Below, piece after piece: positions 1 to 12,799 of a DNA stretch of 64,000 nt. Both the position numbers and the translations under genes were made by a program. The notes beneath the pieces were generated by a model. It was not told the DNA's origin. It made no database searches and was given only the letters and a program-made list of their open reading frames with translations. Position 1 is the first letter of the stretch. The number at the start of each line of letters is the position of its first letter. Source of the DNA: Linnemannia elongata (taxonomy: Eukaryota; Mortierellomycota; Mortierellomycetes; Mortierellales; Mortierellaceae); contig JAXBDG010000007.1 of assembly GCA_036320915.1 (NCBI GenBank), forward strand, positions 558,001 to 622,000, in the 5' to 3' direction.

Positions 1-3000
1 GCGGTAGGCTTATTACACCTCTTTTCTGTCGTTCAGTACCGCCACAATTGCCTCGTGTGGTTAATGGAAACAAATCCTTTAACTAATAGCTTGTTGCCTT
101 CTTTGTAATTCCATGTGTATTTAGCTCGAGTATGCTCGTCAGAATAATGTCGACTATGCCATCAAGATCCTGGCTGATGGTCTGCATGGTAAAGCACAAC
201 ATGTCTGTTGCATTTATCTACCGCGTACAGGCGACGGGCTTTGATTGATGCAATGAAGGCATCATTACTAACAGTATCTCCTAAATAATGTTTAGTCGAG
301 TACGATTCCAACCCACGCCCCCGCCTTCCCTTACACAACCTTCTCGCGTCACTCAACATCCGCAAGGCATACCAGCCCGGCGTCACAGCACAGCAACGCA
401 ACTCTCATCTCTCAGACGCAACGAAACACTTGGGATCCGCCGAGAAGATCAACCCCAAAGATGACACTACCTGGGTTAGCAAAGGTACTTCTCGAGATTA
501 TATATATCGATGTAGTTCGAATGGAAGGGGTGGTGACCTTTTGGAGACTCATGAACTTACATGACATTATCTTCATCTCACGCAACTCGTTAGGTCTGTT
601 GTTGCTTGCTCGCAATTCATTGGACGACGCCCATCGCCACTTCAAGCAGGTCCTGGGAGAGAACCCTCGCAGCATCCCTGCTCTTCTCGGAATGGCTCGT
701 ATTCAGATCATCCGCGAGAACTATTCCCAGGCATTGACCACCTACCGCCAGGTTCTGAAGCTTCTTCCCGACTGCACACCCAACCCAAGAATTGGCATGG
801 GAATCTGTTTCTACAAGCTTGGCATGGAAGATACCGCTACTACCGCTTTCAGACGCTGCATTGAGATGGTAAAACATTGATCTGATACACTATTTTAAAG
901 TAGTGTATATCCAGGAACTTATTGTGTACATGCCGGAGATACAGGCTTTAACACATTATATCCTCTTTCACCACATAGAACCCTCGCGACGCTACAGCTC
1001 ATGTCATGCTCGCGATGGTCGAATTCAACAAGACAAAGAAGCAGGATATGTCGGGAGAGGAATTGCACGATATATATAAACAGGGATTTCAGTACCTCAA
1101 GGCAGCATATGATGCAGATAAGCATCACCCTGTTGCTGGTCTTCTTTTAGGCAAGCATTTCACATTGATCGACGCACCTGAGAAGGCTATGAAGCTCGCC
1201 CTCAAGGCATCAAACTCCACCGGTCTCAAGAATGTTCAGTCAGAGGGATTCTACATCATGGCCAAGATCAGTCACCAAAAGGGCGCTTACTCCGAGGCAT
1301 GCTCTCTTTACCAAAAGGCAGTCAGCTTCAACCCCGATAACCACATGGCTCAGTTTGGACTCGGACAGACGCTGTTGTTCAAGCAGGATATCGCCTCTGC
1401 CATCACTGCATTCGAGAGGATTCTTGCCAAGGAGCCAAAGTGTGTCGAGGCTATTGCTGTAAGTCGCAGGGCAACTCGTCGAGATTTAAGTTCCAACTGA
1501 GAAGCACTTACGGTTTATACTGACCATCTTGACGCTCTCTTTCTCTCGCTGTTCATGAATTATAAGGTCTTGGGATCAATCTACTCTCGCTCACCAGGAA
1601 CAAAGAGCAAGGCATTGGAGTACTTTGACAAGGCAACCAACATTATCCACGAACGCAACACTCTCGCAATACAGGATCCTCTCATGTTCACGGAGATGGC
1701 GCAGCTTCTCGAGCAGACCGATATCAGCAAGACCACCAAGGCGTACATGTTTGCTCTTGGAATCTGCAGTCAAAAAATCGAACGTGGTGAGACGGTTGAA
1801 TACATGCCCGAGCTCCTGAACAACATTGCAGCGATCAATCATATGGACGGACGTTTGGATTCGGCCGAGACTAGCTACAACAAGGCACTGGATCTTTGCG
1901 AGACTAAGATGGAGGAGAGCGGAGTGGACGCAGCTACGAGAGCCACCATCACGTCGATTCGCTACAACCTAGCTCGTCTCTATGAGGAGAGGAATGAGGT
2001 CCCACGTGCAGAGGAGATTTACAAGGACATTGCTCAAAAGTACCATGGATATGCCGACGCCCATCTTCGTCTCGGAGTGATTGAGCAGAACCGTGGCAAC
2101 TATGAGCAGGCGACTGAGCTTTACAAGGTTGTCTATGGCATGATCGACAACAAAAACGTGGATGCATGGACATTGATGGGCATGTTGCAGCTCAACCAGA
2201 ACCAGATCAGGAACTCGCGCAAGACCATGGAGAGGATCGTCAAGGAGATCAACCGCCACGACGTTTATGCTCTTATTGCTCTCGGCAATATCCAGCTCAA
2301 CATTGCTCGCGAAGAAAAGGATAATGCTATCGTAAGACAGGTGTCACACTTTGACGCAGGCAGCTTGGATACCAACGTGCCACTTATGAACCCGCCACTC
2401 ATCACTCCAATGTACCGGCTTTTATTTTTTTCCCACATAGAAACAAGAACTTTACAAGAAGGCGTTTGAGTTCTTTGATAAGGTTCTGAAGATCGATGCC
2501 CACAATGCTTACGCTGCCAACGGTATCGCTATTAATGTGGCCGTTCACGGTCGTCACAAGGAGGCTAGGGAGATGTTCTTGCAACTTCACGAAAACGCCT
2601 CTACCATTCCCGCTCTGTCTCTCAACCTGGCTTTGGTGTCTGCTGACATGGGACAATACATGAACGCCGTGACTTTGGTAAATTTATCGTCTTGCTATCA
2701 GTCTGTTGTGTTTATATCATAACCTGAACAGAATTGCTAACTACCGAACACCATTGATTGTCGTTCTTGAAATAGTATGCCAGTGCCTCCAAGAAATACT
2801 TTAATGACGAGGATCCCAATGTGTTGCTGTCGATGGCCAAGGCGCAATACTGTCTGGCCAAGCAGGAAAAGAGCCCGGAGAAGATGCTGGAGGCTTTGAC
2901 CATGACCCAGAGGGCACTCCGCCTGGCCCCAAGCGACAAGACGACTCTGTATGACATTGCGTTGATCCAGCAATCCTATGCTCAGCTTGTCTCGGATCGC

Positions 3001-3938
3001 CAGTGCGAGAACCGCACCATTGCCGACATTAAGAATGCCATGGCTGGTTTGGGCACTGCAAAGGGGTAGGTTGCTCTAATACTGGGCTATGTTTTGCTGC
3101 TGGGTTTGTCTGGTGAATATTTATGCTTTCACGTATACTTATGCATCGCCTTGTTTGTTTTTCGATCTATTTACCTATTTAACAGAATCTTGAAGTCATT
3201 GGCAGCCGTGCCAATGAAGGAGCACGTCTATTATGAGCGTGACATTGCAGCTCAACGTGAGAAGCACGGAGATTCGCTGTTGAACATTTTGGAGCGAAAG
3301 CTCAAGGATCAGGAGGCACATGAGGCAGACAAGGAGCGCCAAGTAGAAGAGGCTCGTCAGAAGCGTGAGGATGAAAAGGCACAACGCGAGGAGGAAGAGC
3401 GGATACGCCGTGAGAAGCAAGAGGAGGAGGAGCGGGAGATTCTGGAAAGACGTCGTTTGTTGGACCTGGGCGCAAAGGAAACGCAGAGGGAGTTGGATGA
3501 GTTGAACCGCGAGCGTGCTGAGCGCAAGCGTATGGTGGTCAGTGATGAAGAGGTGAGCGAGGGCGAGTTTGAGAATGGCGAACGCGAGGCCAAGAAGCAG
3601 AAGAAGGAGCGCAAGCCCAAGGAGCCCAAGGAGCCCAAGGAACCAAAGGAACCAAAGGAACCTAAGAAGGGCAAGCTTCGCAAGAAGTCCGAGATTGAGG
3701 GCAGGGCCAGGAGTAAGAGTGCAGATCAGGATGATGAGGATCGTGACGATGATCCCACCTCCCACCGGAACACTTCTAAGAAGTAGTAAGTCTTTTTCTC
3801 TGCTGTTGATATCTCAACCTATGTTGCGCCTTGCCTCAGTCGATCCACATTTGCTGACAACGGTGCCCTTCTTCGTTTTCTCGTATTAATAGCAAATCGA
3901 AGGAGATCATCGATTCTGATGATGACATGTCGGAGTAG
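1..3938 (+). CDS. CTR9: CTR9, TPR subunit of the Paf1 transcription elongation complex (5' partial)
   Basis: Scaffold subunit of the nuclear Paf1 complex, which travels with RNA polymerase II and promotes H2B ubiquitylation and H3K4/K36 methylation. I read exons 125-188, 296-484, 594-868, 979-1458, 1567-2331, 2441-2677, 2776-3065, 3186-3785 and 3893-3938; all phases join without a stop. Bases 1-3 look like the end of an earlier exon (GCG before GTAGG), so the N-terminus lies outside the window. The protein is a chain of TPR units (for example HNLLASLNIRKA, IPALLGMARIQI, AHLRLGVIEQNRGNYEQA), then a long Glu/Arg/Lys coiled coil encoded from about 3300, a Lys-Glu-Pro repeat (about 3616-3665) and an acidic Ser/Asp C-terminus, all typical of CTR9. 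The last exon is 46 nt. The acceptor before 1567 is AAG rather than the usual YAG. Identification is firm; single splice sites are inferred. Confidence 0.93.
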
Positions 3939-4651
3939 AGCAGTCTGTTGGACCACGGAGTGTGTGGCGATGACGAGGCTTCGCTGGTTTCCAGGAACCC
4001 ATAGCCAATTCATTTCAACGACTACTTCTTCTTCATAGCAGCAAAGAAAAAAGAAAAAAGACAAATAATACAAAAAAAACGGACTGACAATAAGAGGCAC
4101 GATCGTTCTGGTGGAGATATTCAAATGAGATATATTGCATTGCTTTCGCTCCTCAATCTATCAATCTACCACATTAATGTGTACAGTCGCTCACAAGGCC
4201 CTTTTTTTTTGGTCATCTTGGATGTGTGTTGCAGTAGAGGTACCACAGGGGCCACTTCCACGACACGAAGCCTTTTTAAAACACAGTCACATGGACATTA
4301 GTTTCGTTGATGCACAAGTACTGTACTGCTCTCGTTTTTTTTTCTTGCCTTTGCTTCTCCTTGCCCCCTCAGTCGTCCTTTTTCAACTCGTCCACATCGT
4401 TGATCCCTTGTTTTTTTTACCCGCCTTTTTTTTTTTTTTTTTTACCTTTCTTTAAACGACTCGACACTTAGAAGTAGAATCAACATCCTCTCTTCTCTAA
4501 CTTTTTCCTCATCACTATCTCCCTACCTCTCCTCCGCCACCCTGCCACCATCACCACCAGGAGGCACTGACAAAAGGAATTTTAAAAACAACTAAAAAAA
4601 AAAGAACGACCGACAGACCGACATTCCCGCCAATCCCTTCTCCCTTTCTAC
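3939..4651. other. Intergenic region between CTR9 and the ankyrin/UBA gene
   Basis: No coding signal. It holds T-rich tracts (about 4412-4443) and pyrimidine-rich stretches that become C/A-rich just before the ATG at 4652. It probably contains the CTR9 3' end and the promoter and 5' leader of the next gene. Confidence 0.6.
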
Positions 4652-7600
4652 ATGTCTTCGGCCAAAAAGAGTAAAACTCGAGCTATGCCTGCGCTACCGA
4701 CGTCCCCTGCTCCTTGCCTGGCCCATTCACTCCAAAACGAGGACTGGCCCATCGAAGCACAAAAGGTCAACGACGAACAGGTCCAAGCCTTCTGTCGTGA
4801 ATATGCCAAGGTACACACCACGCAACACAACATACGCAACAACAACGTTGAAGAGTTACTTAAACGACGATTGTATGTTTGCTGCAAGGACAACCCGCTT
4901 CTCGATTCACCTCTTTTGCGGCTGCCGTTTTTGCGTGCACATACTTGATGGTTTAGAGGGACGAAGGGGGTAGAGTCAAATGGATTGGGATATCAGTCTC
5001 CAGGATGATTGAAAGACTCTACAACGTAGACCAGGTTTCAACAGTGGTGAATCCACTGTGGACTACAGAAGTCAACAAAATAATGGTGGCCACACCAGGC
5101 GATTGAATATCTTCCTTTCCACCCTACATACACCCTTCCTTCACTCCCAGTACCCTCGACTTCCTTACTCTCACTTCCTAAACAACCCAAACACCGTCAA
5201 GGAACAAAGAAATACGACATCAACGAGCCACAACAACACTCCGATCGACCTGCACTTGGACCATGGATCAACATGCACGTCTTTTCTTCTGATTAGTTGC
5301 CGCCTTTTCAGTTCACATGATCTCTCTTCCTTCCGTTTCCCTCGGGGCATAAAAAAACCTTGCACATACACAATAACAACGTTGGGACCTATTGGAGAGC
5401 TTTTCGTCGTTTTGTTTGCCACTACGTTGTTGACATGGGATTACTCTTTTGTCTGTTAATCGTAGACGGCCCCCGAGAAAGGAAGCCCCATCAAGCCTGA
5501 CGATCACATTCGGGTAATTCGCTCTCTCAGAACAGGGAGGATACATTCCAGTAGACAGTGGACCCAACGGAGCGATCATGGAACGCAGTTGACCGAGGAC
5601 AATAAACAGAAGGAAGAGAGAGTGCCAGTGAGATTCACACACTGCAGTGTTGGTGGAGCTTTTGTCTGGCATACAATCGACTGCAGTGGACAGGGTCATT
5701 TTACTCATATGGAATACCGACCTCTAATCACCCTCTGTCATTCTTCCTGTCCTTACTATCCTTCTGGTTCGTTTTTCACCTGCTCCCTTTACATTTTCCT
5801 TTAATATTCCTTTTCCCTTCATGTCCCCCCTCCCCCTTCTCTTTCCTTGACCCCCTTCCGTCTTCATAGAGAGTCAAGACGGCCCTTGCTGAATACACGA
5901 CTCGAGGACTACTTGGAGGAAAGCCTCTACCAGAAGAGTTTTTGCGCCAAGGCTCTGAACATATCCTGTCCCCTTCTCCCGAGGAGCTCATGGAGTTATA
6001 TGCCACCTTGCTTCGTGACAACCTAGGTAAGGAAGGTCCTTCAAACAAACCCAAATCAAAGAACGAACAGATGGCTCTCATTTCATCGACATAGCTCTTC
6101 TATTGCACCTATTGGAGCAACAATCTGGCGTCCTATGAACGCATTATTGTGGTTGATATATTATGTTCTCGGAAGAAAAAGCATCGAGCAGGCGAGACTA
6201 ATAGATACCCGCTCCCATCTCCTTTTCTTTCTCTCCATCTGACCATTCATGGATTAGATTTGAATCCTAAAATGAGAGAGGTTCTTACGGATCAGACCTT
6301 TGCAACAGCAACCATGACCTTGCACGGAGACCAGATCGAACAGCACTTTCGCCAACACCACCAAAACGCGCCTCCACAACAGCGGGCACCCTGTGGGTGT
6401 GGTGTCGATCACGGTGACGAAGATGCGCTTGATTTCCCAGAGGACAGCTACGAGGATGAGCCGGACGAGGAGGAAGACGAAGACGACGAAGATGACGACG
6501 AACGAGACGAGGATGAAGACGAGGATGAGGATAGCATGGATGACGATGAATACGAAGAAGACGATGAGCAGGATGTTGTCGACGGCTATTCTCACCACTA
6601 TGACGATGTCAACCTCAAACGGATGGCCTACGAGGAAGAAAAGCTGAAGCTCGAGACCGTTCGTCGTGTACGTGAGGAGGAAAGGCGTCTCAAAGAAGAG
6701 TTTCGCAAGAAGAAGCTTTCTGAACGGCACAAGCAAAAGCAGGAAAAGGGTACGTTGCCGCTCCGTTCGTAATTTGTTGGGCGCCCCCTCGATTCGTCTT
6801 ACAGCATAGCCTGATATGTATATTTGTGTACTAACAATTCCTATTTATGCTCATGTGTGTCAATATAGATCGCATCGAGTTATTGCAGCGATTGCGCCGC
6901 GAGGACGAGGAGCGTCGGAAGCGTGAGGCTCTGGAAAAGCAAAGGCGAGAGAAACTTGAACTGGAGATGCGCAGGAAGCGAGAGGCTGGTAAGTACATTC
7001 GGGACACGCAGTATGCTGCTTGTGTACCCGATTTATAAGAATACATAACAATACGGCTAACTTGGAACCTTCACTCAACTTTTTTGAAAAATAGCCGAGG
7101 CTGATCAAACGGCGCGATCCTTTTTGTTCCAATGCACCATGCTTTCGCAGATCGAGACAGTCAAGCAGATGATAGGCGCCACTCCGGACGATTCTTGTTC
7201 TTTGACGGGATTGCCACGGTTTTCTACAACCGCTGCAACGCGACTCTTTGGATGGGAATATATGACAATGGTGGAAGGCGTTGGCGAGGTCAGTGAGGAG
7301 AGAGGCGTACAGGAGACATTACTGCACGTCGCTGTCCGTGTTGGATGTACTGATCTGGCGACTTTCTTTATCGACAAAGGTAAATCCTTCAGGAAATGCC
7401 TGACTGCACACTGAAATCGATATTCCAGGAGTTGATAACGAAGACAACATATTCGCACCAGTATGTTGACGCCCTTTAAATATCATTTTTTTACAGGTGC
7501 GCCGCTGGACGCCCTTGATGCTGAAGGTTTGACGCCGCTTCATACTGCAGCAAAACACACATCGCCCTTTGAGGTGTGCAAGCTGCTGGTGGAGAAGACC

Positions 7601-10600
7601 GCCCATCATATCGACAGGACCTGTATTGTTTCCGGAAAGACGGCATTGCACTATGCGGCTCAGAACGGCAACGCGGAATTGGTCGCGCTTTTGTTGCAGC
7701 ATCACGCGAGGATCAACCCTGTGGATCTCAAAGGAAACACGCCCGAATTGCTAGCCAAGGCAGGACTGGAGAGTGCATTGTCTGAGAAACCATCCAAGGC
7801 AAACACCAAGCAGGCCAACACCGCCAAGGCACAAAAGTATCGGAGCACAATGCAGCATCTTCAAAAAGCGATTGCGGCTGTCAAGGAGGCGCAGAGTCGG
7901 AAGGACGCCCAGTTGGAGGAACAACGCCGAAAGGAAGAAGCCCTTGCTCGCGAGGAGGCCGAGAAGGACAATGCCGCTCGAAGGAAACAGGAAGAGAAGC
8001 TGGAAGCGGACCTTAGGAGACGACTTGAGGAAGAGAAGGAACTGGAGCGTCTCAAGGCGATGACTTCCGATCCCAATGGTAACAACAACAACAGCAACAA
8101 AAAGAAGAAGAAAAAGAAGGGCAAGGGTGGTAACGACAACATTCCAACATCCAAGGATATCCCTCACCCTGCAGTTGCAACATCGAAGGTGGAACACTCA
8201 TCGGAATCAGCTGCATCGTCTCCAGCTTTGCCATCGGTTAACGTCAAGACAATACAGGATCCAGTATCAAGCCAGTCTCCCAAGACAGCAACACGTACTG
8301 CAGTGACTACAGTATCACCGGAGACGACAACTAAAGGGCAAGGGCCAGTGTCGGCAGTACCAACAGTACCGGCCAAACCTGCTCCTGCGCCTGCAGTGGT
8401 GGCACGGATTCCAAAACCAAAAACAAGTTACCGCCCTTCCCAGCTGGTAGTGACACGGATGACGGACATGGGATTCCCATTGCGCGAGTCTCGCAAGGCA
8501 TTGATCCAGACAGAAGGACGCGTGGAAGATGCCATTGATTTATTGACGAGCGGTGCTCAGTTGGCGGATGATTCGGAAGATGAGGCAGAACTGGCAGCGG
8601 AGAAGGCCAAGGCCAAGCAGAAACTGAGTGCGGCGAATGCACTGAAGGCGGTGGCTCAGGTCAGACCACACGACACCTTTGTGAATGGTCACCATCCTGC
8701 GGTGAGGCCCGTACAACAACAGCAACAGCTACCACAGCAATCACAGCAATCACAGCAACACTCTGGGCATCCTCCTCATCAACAACATCCACATCCGAAC
8801 CAGCCCCATCTCCAACAACCTCAACAACTGCCAATACACCACTCGCAGGCCCAACCGATGGCGTATCAGCGGACACACAATGGTCCTCCCGGGATGTTCA
8901 CAGTCCAGCAACGACCTGTCAACCACCCTGTTCAGATTCTTCAGCGGACACATCCAATGGCGCCGCATGTCCAACCGCGGTCAGTACCGACGCAAGTTCT
9001 CCAGCGTCCACCGTCCCATGTTCAGAATGGACAGCAGCCAGCCATGAACGCCCAGAACCAGGCAACAAGGCGATCTTTCTCGAACCAAGGAGTCCCACCC
9101 ATGTCGAGTCCGATTACGCACCCTGCAACGACTCTTGCCAGTTTTATTGCTCCTCGAACAGGCCAACCCGCTCCTCCAACACGCGCGCCTTATTCGTATG
9201 GACCAGCAGCATCGTCTACTATGCACACCAAGCCCTTGACAGCGCCTTCGATTAACACGAGTCAGCTCCACCAAAACTCGGGATACAAAATCCCTGGCTC
9301 AACATCGGCATCTGTACTAGATCGGAGTACTCCTGGGCGTGGATCAGTGGGCGATATTGGCTTGGCAAGGAAATTTGGCAGCATGGACCTCTCAGAACAC
9401 CAGGGGTACGGCTCTAGCCCAGGATTCTCCAGTTTCCCTACGGCGAATTCTACATGGGACATGAACTTGAACAACAAGGGCACCACACCGACTTCTCTTG
9501 AACTTCCTGCGCCGATCAGCGCAGGATATCAGCAATCATCGATGGGAGGTCACAACCTGTGGGCGACCCCTGGTTTGTCATTACCTGGACCGCCACTCTT
9601 GCAGTCTGTGGGCGACAATAGTTCAATGTCGTCGTTCGGTTCTCCATTCCTTACCAGTTTACCTGCTGCACACCATTCCCAACACCCACAACAACACTCT
9701 CAGCAGCACTCACATCATCAGCACCAGCTTGGGCAGCACCAACAACAGCAGCACCATCCTCGCTCGCCCACTGCTGGTTCTTCGCTAGGCGGTTTGAAGG
9801 GCTACGGTTTGTCAGATATGGATCTTGGAAACGCTGACGGAGAGATGATCAAAGATGTCTTGGCAATGACTGGCGCGATCGATTCTGAAGAGTTCGCGAA
9901 GTTCGAGGCCGAGTACTCGCTATTGGATTCGGGCTTTTCCACCGGCAGTAATAACAACAGTAGTTCAGCGGCTCCATCGCGAGCTGTTGGCGGAGGTCGT
10001 GGAAGCAGTAGCGGGGCCAGTGGTCAAACTGCGAGCAGTCTTTGGGGCAACAGTGGCAGTGACTCGAATCATCATGGCCTGCCTTCACCGATTGGAACAG
10101 TCAATGGACATGCGCGCCGAGGCTTGGACGGTTTTGACGGTCATGGATCCAATGGTACGCATATTTTCTTTCACCTTTGACTTTTTTTCTCTGCATCGAT
10201 ATTCTTCACTAAGCAACTGCTAACACGATTGATATCTTTCAATAGGTTTGTCAGATTCCAAGGGAGGCGTGTCGGAGTACAGTCAATGGAATTCGGGATT
10301 CGCGCTTGAGCAGACCATGTACCCAGCAACGACTCGGCAACAAGGTTCTGGGTCCTCATCTTCGTTTGTGGACAGCTTTTTCGGTTCACAGGCAAGGTCA
10401 GGAAGCTCGCCTTATAACCAGCATGCACAACTTCAACAGCAACCCCTGTCGCCATTTGAATATTCGCCATTCGGTGGACTAGGAGGTAGTGGTGGTGTAA
10501 GCCATACATCACCGGCGCTGTCGTCCAGCTCGTTATCGAATGTGATTGGAAGCCATGGCAGTCGAGGCGGTAGTGGTAGTGGCGGCAGCCAAGCTGTCTC

Positions 10601-10679
10601 TGGGATGCCAACGTCTTCTTCGTCCTCGTCATCGGCAGTGAAGAAGGAGGGCAGTGGTCCCAATAGCCCAAAGAATTAA
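4652..10679 (+). CDS. Large ankyrin-repeat and UBA-domain protein with acidic, coiled-coil and Gln/His-rich regions
   Basis: Spliced from 4652-4810, 5466-5513, 5870-6026, 6258-6749, 6869-6988, 7095-7379, 7497-10154 and 10246-10679, giving 1450 residues with all phases consistent. Order of parts: conserved-looking helical N-terminus (1-170); Asp/Glu-rich block with runs of DDE (about 180-230); Arg/Glu-rich coiled coil (about 240-325); helical segment; two to three ankyrin repeats (about 395-510, with TPLHTAAKH and TALHYAAQNGNAELVALLL); a second charged coiled coil (about 535-610) ending in a Lys-rich cluster; a UBA domain (about 730-770, MTDMGFP ... VEDAIDLLTSG); then about 680 residues of Gln/His/Pro/Ser-rich low complexity. 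The acidic and coiled-coil parts resemble fungal NST1-type stress-response proteins, but the ankyrin-plus-UBA layout does not let me name an orthologue. A role as a ubiquitin-binding scaffold is inference. Intron 1 is 655 nt, the longest in the gene. Confidence 0.85.
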
Positions 10680-10828
10680 AATTCTGAGCTTTGTCTTTTT
10701 CTGTATTTTTTTTTTTTTTTTTTTTTTTTTCATTCTATGATATGTCTATGCTCATGTTAGCAGATGTTTTTTTTACCTATATGTCAATGCTCTATGAAGG
10801 TTTTTCTGTGCTGATGCAAGGAAGTGAT
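10680..10828. other. Convergent 3' junction with a long T run
   Basis: 149 nt between two tail-to-tail stop codons, with an uninterrupted T run at about 10707-10730. It must hold both 3' ends, so the transcripts probably overlap or use very short 3' UTRs. Confidence 0.5.
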
Positions 10829-12799
10829 TCAAGAAGAAGGTTGTATTGTGGGTGAAAATGAAGATCTCAATGATTCGTCGTGATCGTCCTTCTCGCGTTC
10901 GCTGGCTTGTGCGTCTTGAGCTTGGAGTTGTCTTAGCTGTTTGCGGGAATTGAAGGAGCGACGATCGACTTTTTGGTCCGTGTGTTGGTAGGGTTCTACA
11001 ATGTAGAATCTCTTGGGGGATACTTGTCTGCCGCTGCTGTTGCTGCTGCTGCTACTACTGCTGCTACCGCTACTGCTGGCTCCAGGCGACGGCGCACGAG
11101 AACTGGTAGACGAGGATGTCGGACAAGAAGAAGAAGAGGAGGAAGAAGAGGAGGAAGAGGAGGAGGAAGAGGAGGAGGAAGAGGAGGAGGAAGAGGAGGA
11201 GGGAGAGGAGGGAGAAGGAAAGGTGATAGTAAAGGTGGTTGGAGATGTGGGAGGCATGCAGTCGAGGGGCGGGCGACCGAGACGACGTTTTGTTGCGCTG
11301 GTCATTGAGAGATAGTCCGACGTTGTGAGTTGGTGGTGGTGATGGTGGTGTGTGGTATCTGTGGAGGAAGATAATGAGGTAGACGACGCGTCATTCATGA
11401 AGGTAGAATGTTCGATATGAGGAGAAGGGTAGTAAATGGACTTGGCAAAGTTGGAGTTCAGTGGGCGAACGAACGAGTATTGTCTTGTGCTGTTATTGGT
11501 GGTCCTGTTGTCGAGTTGATTGAAGGAGAGAGGAGGTTGTGGTATAGGAAGGGGAAGACGCGACGAGGTCATTTGCTGCTGATGATGATGGAAAGCTTTT
11601 TCATGGAGGGGCTGTTGTTGTTGTTGCTGCTGCTGTTGACGTTGAAGGAGACGCTGCCGGTACTGGACGAAGTTGCTCAGATCCGAGAGGTGTTCTGGGG
11701 AGTTGGGAATGAAAACACCCGGCGCGATTATCATCGGGTAGTCGTTGCAGTGGTGGTTGGCGGTGGAAGGGAATGAGGCAGCAGAAGCAGTGACCGATTT
11801 CCCATTGTTTAACAAAGCCGAGGTTTGTTGACTCAATCCACAAGTCGTCCCCAAGTCCACAAGCGCGCCTGGGGTTGTCAAAGAAAGGAGAGGAAAGGAC
11901 GTAGCAGGAATCGCGGAAGGAGGAAATGTCACGGAAGGAGCAGCAGCAGTGGTCGGGGCGGATAAACCAGGACTCGACAATGGAGGAGTCTGCTGGTGAA
12001 AGTCAGCCGTGTTCAAGGAGCAGACAGATTGATAGTTACATTCAGGAGAAGCAATAGTCGACGCGCCATAGAAGGGTGAAGTTTTAGTCGGCATCGGATC
12101 AAATTCGTGGTCGAAGAGCTGCTGCTGAAGCGGGAGGTCTTGGCAAATGGGAGTCGGATCCTCAGAGCCAAACGTAGACTGGGATGATGGTGCGACGATG
12201 ACTGCATTCGACAAGGACATCGGATTTGGATTGGGGTTCTTGGTCGTGATAGGTCCACTTGAGTGATCCAGATGGTGCTCTCGGGTCAACTCGAAAGGAG
12301 CCATCAACCCTTGACGGTGCTGAAGGAGGGAAGGAATCGGCACGAAGAACTCAGTCACCGGCGCCCGAGGGACTGAGCAAGAAGAAGCAGACGCAAGAAA
12401 AGCTGCAGACTCGGTGGTGGTGGTGGGGGTGTAGGTGCCAAAGTAGCTAAAGTAAGTGCAGTCAGATGATCCAAGAAGGTTGGAGATGGCAGGTGGGGAA
12501 GGTGCCATGGAGCGATGGCGGGTGACCAAGGGGAGATCTTGAACGTCGTCGGCTTCAGAGGGGTCCGATTTCATCATTTTGGCAAGGGCTTCCACGTTCC
12601 AAACGCGAGGTGGGGCGTTAGCAGGTGAAGCGAAAGTAGACGCGTGGCTGTATGAGATGCCGGTGGCAGCGGAAGAGGAGGACGATGCATAGCTGCCTTG
12701 GAGTGGGTTTGAGTTTGTCGCAGAAGAGGAGGAGGGTTGCAGCTGCTGATCAAGGCTTAGTAAGTCGATAAGGAAGGTTTCGCGGTCAATCGGGTCCAT
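10829..12799 (-). CDS. Unidentified Ser-rich low-complexity protein
   Basis: Single open frame read from the ATG at 12799 (protein begins MDPIDRETFLIDLLSLDQQL), 656 residues. The frame stays open up to 13156, but the upstream 119 codons look like translated 5' UTR, so I prefer the internal start. Visible features: a short amphipathic N-terminus; long Ser/Thr/Pro/Ala-rich stretches; a Gln run (about 11608-11636); a six-His run; a basic patch KRRLGRPPL that resembles a single AT-hook; a serine run of roughly 25-30 residues (about 11130-11215); and a non-repetitive basic C-terminus containing KRFYIVEPYQ. The overall look suggests a disordered nuclear regulator, but I recognise no domain and assign no function. 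The next 872 nt upstream hold no other gene. Confidence 0.65.
   Translation of the reverse strand: MDPIDRETFLIDLLSLDQQLQPSSSSATNSNPLQGSYASSSSSAATGISYSHASTFASPANAPPRVWNVEALAKMMKSDPSEADDVQDLPLVTRHRSMAPSPPAISNLLGSSDCTYFSYFGTYTPTTTTESAAFLASASSCSVPRAPVTEFFVPIPSLLQHRQGLMAPFELTREHHLDHSSGPITTKNPNPNPMSLSNAVIVAPSSQSTFGSEDPTPICQDLPLQQQLFDHEFDPMPTKTSPFYGASTIASPECNYQSVCSLNTADFHQQTPPLSSPGLSAPTTAAAPSVTFPPSAIPATSFPLLSLTTPGALVDLGTTCGLSQQTSALLNNGKSVTASAASFPSTANHHCNDYPMIIAPGVFIPNSPEHLSDLSNFVQYRQRLLQRQQQQQQQQQPLHEKAFHHHQQQMTSSRLPLPIPQPPLSFNQLDNRTTNNSTRQYSFVRPLNSNFAKSIYYPSPHIEHSTFMNDASSTSLSSSTDTTHHHHHHQLTTSDYLSMTSATKRRLGRPPLDCMPPTSPTTFTITFPSPSSPSSSSSSSSSSSSSSSSSSSSSSSSSCPTSSSTSSRAPSPGASSSGSSSSSSSSNSSGRQVSPKRFYIVEPYQHTDQKVDRRSFNSRKQLRQLQAQDAQASEREKDDHDESLRSSFSPTIQPSS

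Noticed and set aside
3196..3765. 189-codon minus-strand frame rich in Leu
   Set aside because: Antisense of the Lys/Glu-rich CTR9 coiled coil, which always yields Leu/Phe-rich shadows.
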